In this document: in pieces, positions 50,490-59,730 of the stretch
Numbering within the stretch: position 1 is the stretch's first letter
Layout of the letters: each line of letters starts with the position of its first letter
From: Gammaproteobacteria bacterium
GTDB taxonomy: Bacteria > Pseudomonadota > Gammaproteobacteria > Enterobacterales > Alteromonadaceae
Assembly: GCA_018825965.1 (NCBI GenBank)
Contig: JAHKAA010000050.1
Coordinates: forward strand, 216,346 to 280,345
Length of the DNA: 64,000 bases
Direction: 5' to 3'
Notes under the pieces: generated by a model
Seen by the model: only the letters and a program-made list of their open reading frames with translations
Databases searched by the model: none
Told to the model about the DNA's origin: nothing
Translations under genes and position numbers: made by a program

Positions 50490-52277
50490 ATGAGCCAACC
50501 ATTATTACTGACTGAGCTGGTGCTCAGAGACGCACATCAATCCTTATTGGCCACGCGCCTGCGTTTAGAAGATATGCTGCCTATAGCGGCCAAACTGGAC
50601 CAGGTAGGCTACTGGTCAATGGAATCCTGGGGTGGTGCTACCTTTGATTCCTGCATTCGTTATTTAGGTGAAGATCCCTGGCATCGCCTGCGCGAGCTGA
50701 AAAAGGCCATGCCCAATACCAAACAACAAATGCTGTTGCGTGGTCAGAATTTATTAGGTTATCGCCATTATGCCGACGACGTAGTCCAGGCTTTTGTTGA
50801 GCGCTCCTTTGCCAATGGCATAGATGTATTCCGCATTTTTGATGCAATGAATGATGTGCGTAACCTGCATACTGCTGTGGCTGCTGCTGTCAAGGTTGGC
50901 GCTCATGCTCAGGGCACTTTGTCTTACACAGTCAGCCCTGTGCATACTATTGACGGCTGGCTGGATATGGCGATGCAGCTGGAAGATATGGGCTGTCATT
51001 CTATTTGTATTAAAGATATGGCGGGTTTATTAAAGCCTTATGTGGCGGAAGAGCTGATCACCCGCTTAAAAGAACGGGTGAAGCTGCCTATTGCTATGCA
51101 GTGTCATGCCACCACCGGCTTAAGTACTGCCACTTATCAGAAAGCTATTGATGCTGGCATTGATATGCTGGATACCGCTATTTCGTCTATGAGTATGACC
51201 TATGGTCACAGTGCCACTGAAACTATGGTGGCTATCACTGAAGGAACTGCACGCGACACTGGCCTGAATTTAGTCTTACTCGGAGAAATTGCCGCTTATT
51301 TTCGTGATGTACGGACTAAATACGCCCAGTTTGAAGGTTCACTCAAAGGGGTTGACGCCCGGATTTTATTGGCCCAGGTACCGGGTGGCATGCTAACCAA
51401 TATGGAAAGCCAGCTAAAAGAGCAAGGCGCTTTAGACAAAATGGATTTGGTGCTGACTGAAATTCCTAAAGTACGCAAAGAGTTAGGCTATTTACCGCTG
51501 GTCACACCCACTTCACAAATTGTTGGCACTCAGGCTGTGTTGAATGTGCTGTCGGGTGAGCGTTATAAAACCATCACCAAAGAAACGGCTGCTGTACTCA
51601 AAGGTGAATATGGTTCAACACCAGCTCCTGTTGATCTGGCATTGCAGCAGCGGGTACTGGCTGGAGCTGAAGCCATTGTCTGTCGTCCGGCCGATTTATT
51701 AGAGCCTGAACTGGATGCATTAACCACTGAGCTTGAAAGTAAAACTCAGGAGCTGCAACTGAAACTGGCTGAAGACAAAATTGATGATGTATTGACCTAT
51801 GCTTTATTCCCGCAGGTTGGCCTGAAGTTTTTACAGCACAGGGGGGACGCATCAAAGTTTGAACCTGCTCCCCGCCAACAAAAGCCGGCAAACCAAAATA
51901 ACACTCAGGTGGAACAGAGCAACAACACGGCTCCTGCAGTGGGGGTTTACAGCGTCAAAGTAGATGGCAAGCTGTATCAGGTTGAAGTGGGGCCTGCAGG
52001 TGCAGTGCAACAGATCAAAGCCCTGGTGGGTGAAAATATTCCGCAGTCGGCCAGCATTCAGCCTGCCAGCAAGTTAAATTCACCTTTGGCCGGTAATATT
52101 CTGGCGCTTAAAGTCAGTGTGGGTCAGCAGGTGGAAGCAGGGCAGGTGGTGCTGTTAATGGAAGCTATGAAAATGGAGACTGAAATTCGTGCCAGCCAGT
52201 CGGGCATTGTCAGTCAAATTCATATCAGTGTTGGGTCTGCAGTCACTACCGGCGATCTGCTGGTTAGTTTTGCCTGA
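50490..52277 (+). CDS. oadA: Oxaloacetate decarboxylase alpha chain (biotin-dependent carboxyltransferase)
   Basis: 595 aa. TIM-barrel carboxyltransferase with LVLRDAHQSLLATRLRLEDM (metal and substrate residues), WGGATFDSCIRYL, KDMAGLLKPYVAEEL, QCHATTGLS, and a C-terminal biotinyl domain with EAMKMETE (Lys biotinylated) after an Asn/Gln-rich linker. It moves CO2 from oxaloacetate to biotin; the OadB subunit releases it and pumps Na+. It starts 2 bp after oadG. Confidence 0.97.
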   Translation: MSQPLLLTELVLRDAHQSLLATRLRLEDMLPIAAKLDQVGYWSMESWGGATFDSCIRYLGEDPWHRLRELKKAMPNTKQQMLLRGQNLLGYRHYADDVVQAFVERSFANGIDVFRIFDAMNDVRNLHTAVAAAVKVGAHAQGTLSYTVSPVHTIDGWLDMAMQLEDMGCHSICIKDMAGLLKPYVAEELITRLKERVKLPIAMQCHATTGLSTATYQKAIDAGIDMLDTAISSMSMTYGHSATETMVAITEGTARDTGLNLVLLGEIAAYFRDVRTKYAQFEGSLKGVDARILLAQVPGGMLTNMESQLKEQGALDKMDLVLTEIPKVRKELGYLPLVTPTSQIVGTQAVLNVLSGERYKTITKETAAVLKGEYGSTPAPVDLALQQRVLAGAEAIVCRPADLLEPELDALTTELESKTQELQLKLAEDKIDDVLTYALFPQVGLKFLQHRGDASKFEPAPRQQKPANQNNTQVEQSNNTAPAVGVYSVKVDGKLYQVEVGPAGAVQQIKALVGENIPQSASIQPASKLNSPLAGNILALKVSVGQQVEAGQVVLLMEAMKMETEIRASQSGIVSQIHISVGSAVTTGDLLVSFA

Positions 52278-52286
52278 GGATAGATC

Positions 52287-53417
52287 ATGGACGCTTTGTT
52301 AACATTGATTGATTCTACAGGTCTGGTGCATTTAACCTGGCCAGCTCTTGTTATGATGGCAGTTGGTTTTTTGCTTCTGTATCTGGCGATAGCTAAAGGT
52401 TTTGAGCCTTTGTTGCTTCTTCCTATTGGCTTTGGTGCTATTTTGACCAATATCCCTTTGGCCGGAATGGGCGATCCTGGTGGTTTATTGTATTCCATCT
52501 ATCAGGTGGGTATTGAAAGTGGCGTCTTTCCGCTGCTGATCTTTTTAGGAGTAGGGGCTTTAACCGACTTCAGTGCTTTAATAGCTAACCCTAAAATGTT
52601 GTTATTAGGTGCTGCTGCTCAGTTTGGTATTTTTTCTACCTTATTGGGCGCTATAGCGCTGAACTGGGTGCCGGGTTTAAGTTTTTCTATGTCGGAAGCT
52701 GCAGCTATTGCCATTATTGGCGGGGCTGATGGCCCTACGGCGATTTTTTTAGCCTCAAAGCTGGCACCTGAGTTGTTGGGGGCTATAGCAGTAGCAGCCT
52801 ATTCATATATGGCGCTGGTGCCTATTATTCAGCCGCCTATTATGCGGGCTTTAACGACAGTGGATGAACGCAAAATTAAGATGGCGCAGCTGAGGCAAGT
52901 CAGTCAGAAAGAAAAAATCGTCTTTCCTTTGCTGGTGCTGATTTTAACTTTCCTGTTTTTGCCTACAGCAGCGCCCTTGATTGGCATGTTTTGTCTGGGA
53001 AATTTAATACGTGAAGCTGGTGTGGTGGACCGTTTATCTAAAACTGCACAAAATGAGCTGATTAATATAGTGACCATCTTTCTAGGTTTAGCTGTAGGCT
53101 CCAAATTAAGTGCCGATCAGTTCCTGACCACTCAAACCTTAGGTATTTTGTTATTGGGGGCCGTGGCCTTTGGTATAGGCACGGCGTCAGGCGTGTTGAT
53201 GGCGAAGCTGATGAATAAACTAAGCAAAGATCCGGTCAATCCACTGATAGGCGCAGCTGGTGTTTCAGCAGTACCAATGTCGGCCCGTGTCGCCAATAAA
53301 GTAGGTTTGGAAGCTGATCCGCATAACTTCCTGCTGATGCATGCCATGGGGCCGAATGTGGCTGGTGTGATAGGTTCAGCCGTAGCTGCTGGTATTTTGC
53401 TGGCGTTGGTTAAATAG
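52287..53417 (+). CDS. oadB: Oxaloacetate decarboxylase beta chain (Na+ pump)
   Basis: 376 aa, about nine to eleven transmembrane helices. Conserved region IIGGADGPTAIFLASKLAP carries the essential Asp, and NPLIGAAGVSAVPMSARVANK is also typical. It couples decarboxylation of carboxybiotin to Na+ export. It ends 21 bp from the convergent anmK. Confidence 0.97.
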   Translation: MDALLTLIDSTGLVHLTWPALVMMAVGFLLLYLAIAKGFEPLLLLPIGFGAILTNIPLAGMGDPGGLLYSIYQVGIESGVFPLLIFLGVGALTDFSALIANPKMLLLGAAAQFGIFSTLLGAIALNWVPGLSFSMSEAAAIAIIGGADGPTAIFLASKLAPELLGAIAVAAYSYMALVPIIQPPIMRALTTVDERKIKMAQLRQVSQKEKIVFPLLVLILTFLFLPTAAPLIGMFCLGNLIREAGVVDRLSKTAQNELINIVTIFLGLAVGSKLSADQFLTTQTLGILLLGAVAFGIGTASGVLMAKLMNKLSKDPVNPLIGAAGVSAVPMSARVANKVGLEADPHNFLLMHAMGPNVAGVIGSAVAAGILLALVK

Positions 53418-53438
53418 CAAAATCGGTGTGGGATTTGG

Positions 53439-54548
53439 TTAACAGCTAAATTCCGCACCTAATACCACGGCTTTACGTGCCCCTGTCACTTCAGGAATAT
53501 TACCAGGAATTTTTTGATCGTAGGCATAAGCCAACCAGGCAAAAGCCATAGCTTCCACATCATCTGCTTTCACGCCTAAATTTGAGGTTTGCTGCAGTTG
53601 TACTGCTGGAAACAATTGCTGTAAGTCGCTCATCAGTACCTGGTTATAAGCGCCGCCACCACAGACAAATAACTCATCCATGGCTTCATGTGCTAATGCA
53701 ATTTTTATGCTTTGTGCGGTAAAACGGGTGAGGGTGCGCTGCACATCTGCCGGGGCATAGTGTCCGTTTTGTAATTTTTGCTCTAACCACACATCATTAA
53801 AATACTCTCTGCCTGTGCTTTTTGGGCCTTGTAACTGAAAGTAGGGGTCTGACAAGAGTTCTTTTAATAAGTCCTGTTCTAGTACGCCTGAGGCGGCATA
53901 ACGACCATCTTCATCGTATAAGCCTAAGTTTTGCTGTTGGAACCAGTTGTCCATCAGACCATTGCCTGGTCCTGTATCAAAACCCCGCACTGGCTGGTTG
54001 GGTTGCAGCAAAGTGACATTGGCTATACCACCAATATTTAAAATAGCGCGATAGCTGTTTGGTTTTGCAAAAATAGCTTTATGAAAAGCCGGAACTAAAG
54101 GCGCCCCCTGACCCCCATAAGCCATATCCTTACGACGAAAATCTGCAATAACCCGGATTTGTGTTTCAGCGGCAAGGCGGAACATGTCGCCAATCTGATA
54201 GGTAAAAGGAAATGCTGCGTAAGGGCGATGGCGTATGGTTTGGCCATGACAACCAATAGCGCTGATCTGTTCAGGTGCAACTTTAGCTTTTGATAATAAC
54301 TGCTTTACAGCATCGGCATAAGCTAAAGCCAGTTGTTGTTCGACTAAGCCCATCAACTCAAGCTCATCAGGGCCAGATTGAGCCAATTGACTAAGCTGCA
54401 GACGTAACTGTTCAGGGAAAGGGCAAAGCAGGGAGTCAAGTAATTCGGGCTGGAGTTTTTCTTGAATGGACTGATTAAAACGAACCAGCACCAGATCGAT
54501 GCCATCGAGACTGGTGCCGGACATAATACCTATATAGAGGTTGGACAT
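53439..54548 (-). CDS. anmK: Anhydro-N-acetylmuramic acid kinase
   Basis: 369 aa. YIGIMSGTSLDGIDLVLVRF (ATP loop), GCHGQTIRHRP, IADFRRKDMAYGGQGAPLVPAFH, LNIGGIANVTLL and FDTGPGNGLMD are all present. It converts anhMurNAc and ATP to MurNAc-6-P in cell-wall recycling. Its start overlaps the stop of the M23 peptidase gene (TAATG), linking wall cleavage and recycling in one operon. Confidence 0.96.
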   Translation of the reverse strand: MSNLYIGIMSGTSLDGIDLVLVRFNQSIQEKLQPELLDSLLCPFPEQLRLQLSQLAQSGPDELELMGLVEQQLALAYADAVKQLLSKAKVAPEQISAIGCHGQTIRHRPYAAFPFTYQIGDMFRLAAETQIRVIADFRRKDMAYGGQGAPLVPAFHKAIFAKPNSYRAILNIGGIANVTLLQPNQPVRGFDTGPGNGLMDNWFQQQNLGLYDEDGRYAASGVLEQDLLKELLSDPYFQLQGPKSTGREYFNDVWLEQKLQNGHYAPADVQRTLTRFTAQSIKIALAHEAMDELFVCGGGAYNQVLMSDLQQLFPAVQLQQTSNLGVKADDVEAMAFAWLAYAYDQKIPGNIPEVTGARKAVVLGAEFSC

Positions 54549-55855
54549 TACTCAGCAGCTGCTACTGTGATCCGCTCATGGTTTTGCATTTGTGCAATCA
54601 GCTGTTTTGCTTCATTAACAAAAGCTATACGCTCTTTGGGTGACAAAGCTTCAGCCTGAGGTAATTTCACAGTACGGGGATTACGATGTACACCGCCTAC
54701 CACAAATTCGTAATGCAGGTGAGCGCCTGTCACACGACCAGTAGCACCTAAGCGACCTATCACCTGACCCTGACGTACATTTTCACCTTGTTTCACATCG
54801 CGTTTGGACAAATGCAGGTACTTAGTCACTATGTTGTTTTTGTGCTTAATAAACACATAGTTACCATTCACGCTGTTGCGAGTGGATGCAATGACTTTAC
54901 CATCACCAGCCGCCATTATAGGAGTACCTACAGCAGCAACATAATCTACGCCATTATGAGGGCGAACCTTCTTTAATACGGGGTGTAAACGGCGGGGATT
55001 AAAATTAGAGCTGACGTACTGGAAGCTAACAGGGGCGCGTAAAAAGGCTTGTTTGGTGCCCTTACCGTCCGGTTTATAAAAAGCGCCGTCTTTGTGACGA
55101 ACGGCCTGATAGACCTGACCCTGGTTAGTAAACTGTGCTGCCAGTATATTGCCGTTACCGACAAACTGGCCATCGGCATAACGGGTTTCAAAGATCACGC
55201 TAAAACTGTCACCTGCTTTGATGTCTAAACCAAAGTCGATATCGTAGCTGAAAATGTTGTTGGCTAAGGTCAGCATCTGAGCTTCAGTTAAACCTGATTC
55301 CAGACCAGCATTCCAGAATGAACCGTTGATCACGCCGCTGACGACTTCAGTACGGGTTTCAACTTCCTTTAATAGCTCTTCGGCCGCAAATTCGCCATTA
55401 GCGGTGCGCTGCACACGTAAGGTTTTCAGGTTGTTGATTGGGTAACGGATTTCCTGCAATTTGCCCTGGTTATCTAAACCAAATTCAATTTGCTCGCCAG
55501 GAAAGATGCGGGTTAAGGTTTTCACTGGTTTACCCAGTTCCAGCACTTCCAGCATTGTGGCTTGATCTAATTTAGCTTTGCGAAAAATTGCTGACAGAAT
55601 GTCGCCTTTTTTTACGTCAACTGTCACCCACTCCAGTGAGTTGTCTTCGTGTGGCAGAGTTGCAAGCTGCGACGCTGCAATTTTCTCTTCCACCAAAGGA
55701 ATATCAATACTGTATCTTTTTCCAACTTCCAGCTCAGAGGTTTCTGTAGTTCTGGAGGCTGAAGCTTGTTCTGACGGGATCAACAGCATAACGGCAACAA
55801 TGCCGCTCAGAGCGCCGATTAATAACCGATGTTTGATAGGCAAAGAAGAAATCAT
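54548..55855 (-). CDS. M23 peptidoglycan endopeptidase (MepM-like)
   Basis: About 435 aa from the ATG at 55855. A signal anchor (LLIGALSGIVAVMLLIPSE) is followed by an OapA/LysM-like region (VDVKKGDILSAIFRKAKLD), a Csd3-type N-domain, and a C-terminal LytM domain with HNGVDYVAAVGTPI (His and Asp zinc ligands), HLHYEFVV (His-x-His) and KYLHLS. It cleaves peptide crosslinks in peptidoglycan. A longer frame to 55933 is less likely. Divergent from tyrS. Confidence 0.92.
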   Translation of the reverse strand: MISSLPIKHRLLIGALSGIVAVMLLIPSEQASASRTTETSELEVGKRYSIDIPLVEEKIAASQLATLPHEDNSLEWVTVDVKKGDILSAIFRKAKLDQATMLEVLELGKPVKTLTRIFPGEQIEFGLDNQGKLQEIRYPINNLKTLRVQRTANGEFAAEELLKEVETRTEVVSGVINGSFWNAGLESGLTEAQMLTLANNIFSYDIDFGLDIKAGDSFSVIFETRYADGQFVGNGNILAAQFTNQGQVYQAVRHKDGAFYKPDGKGTKQAFLRAPVSFQYVSSNFNPRRLHPVLKKVRPHNGVDYVAAVGTPIMAAGDGKVIASTRNSVNGNYVFIKHKNNIVTKYLHLSKRDVKQGENVRQGQVIGRLGATGRVTGAHLHYEFVVGGVHRNPRTVKLPQAEALSPKERIAFVNEAKQLIAQMQNHERITVAAAE

Positions 55856-56016
55856 AGAAAGCGCATCTCTTATTATTATCAGACAAACCAATAAAAAAAT
55901 GAGCATATAACGATTTTTTCTGTGATGCCACACTTTTGTTGGTTTGATCTAAAGAAATGTTTCAGTAGAATGCAGACTTGGAATTTTACCGAATACAAAA
56001 GAAGTAGGAGTACACC

Positions 56017-57219
56017 ATGGCTCACTGGGAGCAGGCGCTGGCTGAGATAAAACGCGGCTGCGAAGAGATTTTGTTAGAAGAAGAGCTGATTGCCAAATTA
56101 AAGGAAGGAAAACCTTTAAAAATCAAAGCAGGTTTTGATCCAACTGCACCAGATTTGCATTTAGGTCACACGGTTCTTATCAACAAATTACGAACCTTTC
56201 AACAGTTGGGTCATGATGTCATTTTCCTTATCGGCGACTTCACCGGCATGATAGGTGATCCAACGGGCAAAAACGTAACTCGTAAGCCGTTAACCCGCGA
56301 GGATGTGTTGGCTAACGCACAGACTTATAAAGAGCAGGTATTTAAAATCCTTGATCCGGCAAAAACCCGTGTGGCTTTTAACTCCGAATGGATGGAAAAG
56401 TTAGGCGCGGCAGGCATGATCAAGCTGGCGGCTCGTCAGACTGTGGCCCGTATGCTGGAGCGTGACGATTTTAAAAAGCGTTACGCCAATAATCAGTCTA
56501 TCGCCATCCACGAGTTTTTATACCCTCTGGTGCAGGGCTGGGATTCGGTCGCGCTTGAAGCCGACATCGAAATGGGCGGCACTGATCAACGCTTTAACCT
56601 GTTGATGGGGCGTGAGCTGCAAAAAGACGAAGGTCAGCGCCCACAAACCATTATCATGGTGCCATTGCTGGAAGGTCTGGACGGTGTGCAAAAGATGTCC
56701 AAGTCCTTGGGCAACTACATTGGCATTACCGACACGCCGTCTGAGATGTTTGGCAAAGTGATGTCCGTCAGTGATGAGCTGATGTGGCGTTATTACGATT
56801 TGCTGAGTTTCCGTCCTATTGCCGATATTGCAGCACTGAAGCAACAAGCTGCTGATGGCCGTAATCCAAGGGATATCAAAATAGAGCTGGCAAAAGAAAT
56901 TATTGCCCGTTTCCACGACCAGGGCGCAGCTGATGCTGCTGAACAGGATTTTATCCAGCGTTTTCAGAAAAACGCTTTACCGGATGATATCCCTGAACTG
57001 ACTTTAACCTTAACTGCTGACAGTATTCAGATTGCCAATCTGTTGAAAGAAGCGGGTCTGGTCGACAGCACCTCAGAAGCTTTACGTATGATTAAGCAAG
57101 GTGCAGTCAAACTGGATGGTGAAACTAAAGTGGAGGACAGCAAAATGGAGTTTGCCAAAGGTTGTTGTCATATTTTCCAGGTGGGTAAACGTAAGTTTGC
57201 CAAAGTCACTTTGGTGTAA
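56017..57219 (+). CDS. tyrS: Tyrosyl-tRNA synthetase
   Basis: 400 aa, the shorter TyrRS type. Class I motifs: HLGH in FDPTAPDLHLGHTVL near residue 47 and KMSKS in GVQKMSKSLGNYI near 228. A C-terminal S4 domain (LLKEAGLVDSTSEALRMIKQGAVKLDG) binds tRNA. The start follows AGTAGGAG. A terminator follows at 57234. Confidence 0.97.
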   Translation: MAHWEQALAEIKRGCEEILLEEELIAKLKEGKPLKIKAGFDPTAPDLHLGHTVLINKLRTFQQLGHDVIFLIGDFTGMIGDPTGKNVTRKPLTREDVLANAQTYKEQVFKILDPAKTRVAFNSEWMEKLGAAGMIKLAARQTVARMLERDDFKKRYANNQSIAIHEFLYPLVQGWDSVALEADIEMGGTDQRFNLLMGRELQKDEGQRPQTIIMVPLLEGLDGVQKMSKSLGNYIGITDTPSEMFGKVMSVSDELMWRYYDLLSFRPIADIAALKQQAADGRNPRDIKIELAKEIIARFHDQGAADAAEQDFIQRFQKNALPDDIPELTLTLTADSIQIANLLKEAGLVDSTSEALRMIKQGAVKLDGETKVEDSKMEFAKGCCHIFQVGKRKFAKVTLV

Positions 57220-57233
57220 CCGCTGATTTCAAT

Positions 57234-57263
57234 AAAAAAACCGGCTTCTATGCCGGTTTTTTT
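57234..57263 (+). terminator. Terminator after tyrS
   Basis: AAAAAAACCGGC, loop TTCTAT, GCCGGTTTTTTT. The A-run also suits the convergent gene at 57293. Confidence 0.92.
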
Positions 57264-57292
57264 ACATTTGGATTGATCTGGCTAAAGGATTG

Positions 57293-57841
57293 TCAGCCAG
57301 CTTGTTGCAAACGGGCAAACACTAACTTTTGCAGTTCGGTTTTAAATTGCAGTGGCTCAAAAGGCTGGCGTAACCAAATCATTTCCATCCTAAGCGCGGG
57401 CTGTGGATCTTCGGCAGATAACAACGCCAGTTTGACCTGATGTTGGGTCAGTTCCTGTTGAAACAATGGCATATCAATACCTTGTTGTTCAAATGTCATT
57501 AACACCAGTTCAGGTTTTTGTTCACCCATCATCAAGAGTGCATCAACAGCGTTACGGGCTTGTTGTAGTTCAACCGGGAAATGCCACTGTTGACATAAAA
57601 CCTGTAATAATTTGAAAAAATCTGCATCAAGGTTGACACAAAGTACAGAGGTCAAAGGCTGCATTTTTTGTCTTTTATGGAGCAAACTCAACAGGGATTC
57701 CTGCACTATTCGTCTGTGCCCCCCTGGTGTTTTCCAGGCGCTTAATAAACCTTGTTCAACCCAAAGCTGAATAGTACGGACTGAAACACCTAAAAGTGTT
57801 GCCGCTTGTCGGGTGGAAAGAAGTTGATTTTGCTCTGACAT
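57293..57841 (-). CDS. MerR/Xis-type HTH regulator fused to a receiver-like domain
   Basis: 182 aa from the ATG at 57841 (MSEQNQLLSTRQAATLLG). HTH: LLSTRQAATLLGVSVRTIQLWVEQGLLSAWKTPGGHRRI. After a linker (about 65) comes a CheY-like fold, VLCVNLDADFFKLLQVLC, ELVLMTFEQQG, LALLSAEDPQ, IWLRQPFEPLQF, without a canonical phospho-Asp (Asp to Thr/Phe region), so a pseudo-receiver is likely. Divergent from the SPFH gene and probably its regulator. Confidence 0.82.
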   Translation of the reverse strand: MSEQNQLLSTRQAATLLGVSVRTIQLWVEQGLLSAWKTPGGHRRIVQESLLSLLHKRQKMQPLTSVLCVNLDADFFKLLQVLCQQWHFPVELQQARNAVDALLMMGEQKPELVLMTFEQQGIDMPLFQQELTQHQVKLALLSAEDPQPALRMEMIWLRQPFEPLQFKTELQKLVFARLQQAG

Positions 57842-58008
57842 AAAGATCTTTCTAATTTGATTAAATTTATCATATTTATCAAATGTTCTTGTGTCAATGA
57901 AGTCGCCACTTTTTGCGGCCGATTGCATGCTTTTTAGCCGTATTTCCTTGCATTTATTCTAAATGAAGCTAATTTGATATTTAATTGATATCAAATTGAG
58001 GTGGGGTA

Positions 58009-58860
58009 ATGAAAGAATATCTTGCAACAAGCCGCAGTGGCTTAATGATGTTAGCTGTGTTGCCTGCAGCTTTTGTGGTATCAGGTTTTGCTTTGCTGGC
58101 TTTGGGCGGGGCACTGAAACTGATCGCTATACTGGCGCTGATTTTAGTGGGAATAGGTTTTTTTGGTTTTTATATGGTGCAACCAAATCAGTGTGCTGTG
58201 CTGCAGTTGTTTGGTCGTTATGTAGGTTCTGATTTGCAAACCGGTTTACGTTGGGCTAACCCTTTTTACAGCAAGCAAAAAGTGTCGTTACGGGTGCGTA
58301 ACTTTGAAAGTGGCAAACTTAAAGTCAATGATCACAGTGGTAACCCGGTTGAAATTGCCTCAGTGGTGGTATGGAAAGTGGTCGACAGTGCTGAAGCCGT
58401 ATTTGAAGTGGAAGACTATGAAAATTTTGTCAGTATTCAAAGTGAAGCTGCGTTGCGCTTTTTAGCGTCCAGTTATCCCTATGAGGCTGCCGACGATACC
58501 GATATCAGCCTGCGTAGTAATGGTCCTGAAGTCACAGATTTATTGCGGGGTGAAATTCAGGCCAGACTTGAAAAAGCTGGTGTTGAAGTGCTGGAAGCCC
58601 GTATCAGTCATTTGGCTTATGCGCCTGAAATTGCCAGTGCTATGTTACAGCGGCAGCAGGCCCGCGCTGTGGTGATGGCTCGTCAGCAACTGGTGGAAGG
58701 TGCCGTAGGCATGGTTGAACTGGCATTGGCCCGTTTATCTGAAAAAAATATGGTGCAGCTGGATGAAGAACGCAAAGCCGCTATGGTCAGCAATTTATTA
58801 GTGGTGTTATGTGGTGATCATCAGGTGCAGCCTGTGATCAATACCGGTACCTTGTATTAA
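58009..58860 (+). CDS. SPFH/band-7 membrane protein
   Basis: 283 aa. Two N-terminal membrane segments (MMLAVLPAAFVVSGFALLAL; LIAILALILVGIGFFGFYMV), then the SPFH domain: VQPNQCAVLQLFGRYVGSDLQTGLRW, FESGKLKVNDHSGNPVEIASVVVWKV, YENFVSIQSEAALRFLASSYPY, and LEARISHLAYAPEIASAMLQRQQA. Such proteins form ring scaffolds and modulate proteases. No protease gene is next to it; a small RHH gene follows after 12 bp. Confidence 0.92.
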   Translation: MKEYLATSRSGLMMLAVLPAAFVVSGFALLALGGALKLIAILALILVGIGFFGFYMVQPNQCAVLQLFGRYVGSDLQTGLRWANPFYSKQKVSLRVRNFESGKLKVNDHSGNPVEIASVVVWKVVDSAEAVFEVEDYENFVSIQSEAALRFLASSYPYEAADDTDISLRSNGPEVTDLLRGEIQARLEKAGVEVLEARISHLAYAPEIASAMLQRQQARAVVMARQQLVEGAVGMVELALARLSEKNMVQLDEERKAAMVSNLLVVLCGDHQVQPVINTGTLY

Positions 58861-58872
58861 GCGGAGGGGCTA

Positions 58873-59055
58873 GTGTCAAAAAAAGCCTTTGCGTTACGTA
58901 TTGATGAAACAGTGCTGCAGGCTTTGCAGCACTGGGCTGACGACGAGTTTCGCAGTGTGAATGGCCAGATAGAATACCTGCTGCGGGATGCTTTAATTCA
59001 GGCCGGGCGAATGAAAAAAAAACCTCCGGCAGAGCCTGCTGCTGAGCCGGATTAG
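58873..59055 (+). CDS. Small ribbon-helix-helix (Arc-like) protein
   Basis: 60 aa from a GTG start with GGAGGGG upstream. KAFALRIDETVLQALQHWADDEFRSVNGQIEYLLRDAL is an Arc/MetJ-like RHH fold; the tail is Lys/Pro/Ala-rich. It follows the SPFH gene by 12 bp, so it may autoregulate or mark the operon. Its end overlaps the convergent tetR gene stop. Confidence 0.82.
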   Translation: MSKKAFALRIDETVLQALQHWADDEFRSVNGQIEYLLRDALIQAGRMKKKPPAEPAAEPD

Positions 59056-59627
59056 CTTAAAGCCTGAAGCAGTAATAGTGCTTGTTTTTTAGCATGCTGA
59101 GCCACAGTGGCATCCATATGCAATAAAGCCATACTGATGGCACCTTCTTTAAGTAACATCAAACCATTAAGCAACAAAGACTGTGCTTCTTCTGACAGCT
59201 GATAACTCTGAAGGTGCGTGTTCACTAAGTGTTTTACCTTGAGTTTATGCTGAGCACACAACTGCAACACTGCACTTTCTGGTCCATGGTATTCAGCGGC
59301 ACAGTTTTGAAAATAACAGCCAAAAAAAGGCCCTAAAACCTCTGCCTTACTTTCAAACCAGAGCGTTAATGCATCAAACAACTTTTCTACCGGACTTATG
59401 GGATCGGCGCTGGCCAGTTGCAGTTCCAGCCATTGATAAAAGCGCTGATGCCGAAGCTCCAGCGTCGCCATCAACAGTTCATCTTTGCTGATAAAGTGGT
59501 GATACAGCGTTTTTTTAGCAATAGCAGACTGTTCTAAAATCTGATTAATACCTACAGCGTGCACACCATGGCGGTAAAACAATTTTAAGGCTGTTTCTAC
59601 AAGCTGCTGTTTTTTATCCGGTTCCAT
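59052..59627 (-). CDS. TetR/AcrR-family repressor
   Basis: 191 aa from the ATG at 59627 (MEPDKKQQLVETALKLFYRH). The HTH is typical: GINQILEQSAIAKKTLYHHFISKDELL. A C-terminal ligand domain (GPFFGCYFQNCAAEYHG with conserved Cys) recalls YdhM/NemR-like redox-sensing regulators. Two identical operators in the divergent region suggest it represses the HPP gene and itself. Confidence 0.9.
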   Translation of the reverse strand: MEPDKKQQLVETALKLFYRHGVHAVGINQILEQSAIAKKTLYHHFISKDELLMATLELRHQRFYQWLELQLASADPISPVEKLFDALTLWFESKAEVLGPFFGCYFQNCAAEYHGPESAVLQLCAQHKLKVKHLVNTHLQSYQLSEEAQSLLLNGLMLLKEGAISMALLHMDATVAQHAKKQALLLLQALS

Positions 59628-59656
59628 AAAAGCCCTCAGCATAGTTGACAGGTAGC

Positions 59657-59715
59657 TTGACACAGGTAGACCAGTCTGTCTACAATGCAATTCGTTGGTA
59701 GACAAACTGGTCTAC
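59657..59715 (+). promoter_or_regulatory. HPP promoter with two TetR operators
   Basis: -35 TTGACA (59657-59662), 18 bp, -10 TACAAT (59681-59686). GTAGAC-N6-GTCTAC occurs twice, at 59666-59683 (inside the promoter spacer) and at 59698-59715, 32 bp apart, about three helix turns on the same face. Confidence 0.88.
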
Positions 59716-59730
59716 TTTGAGGGGGGTACT

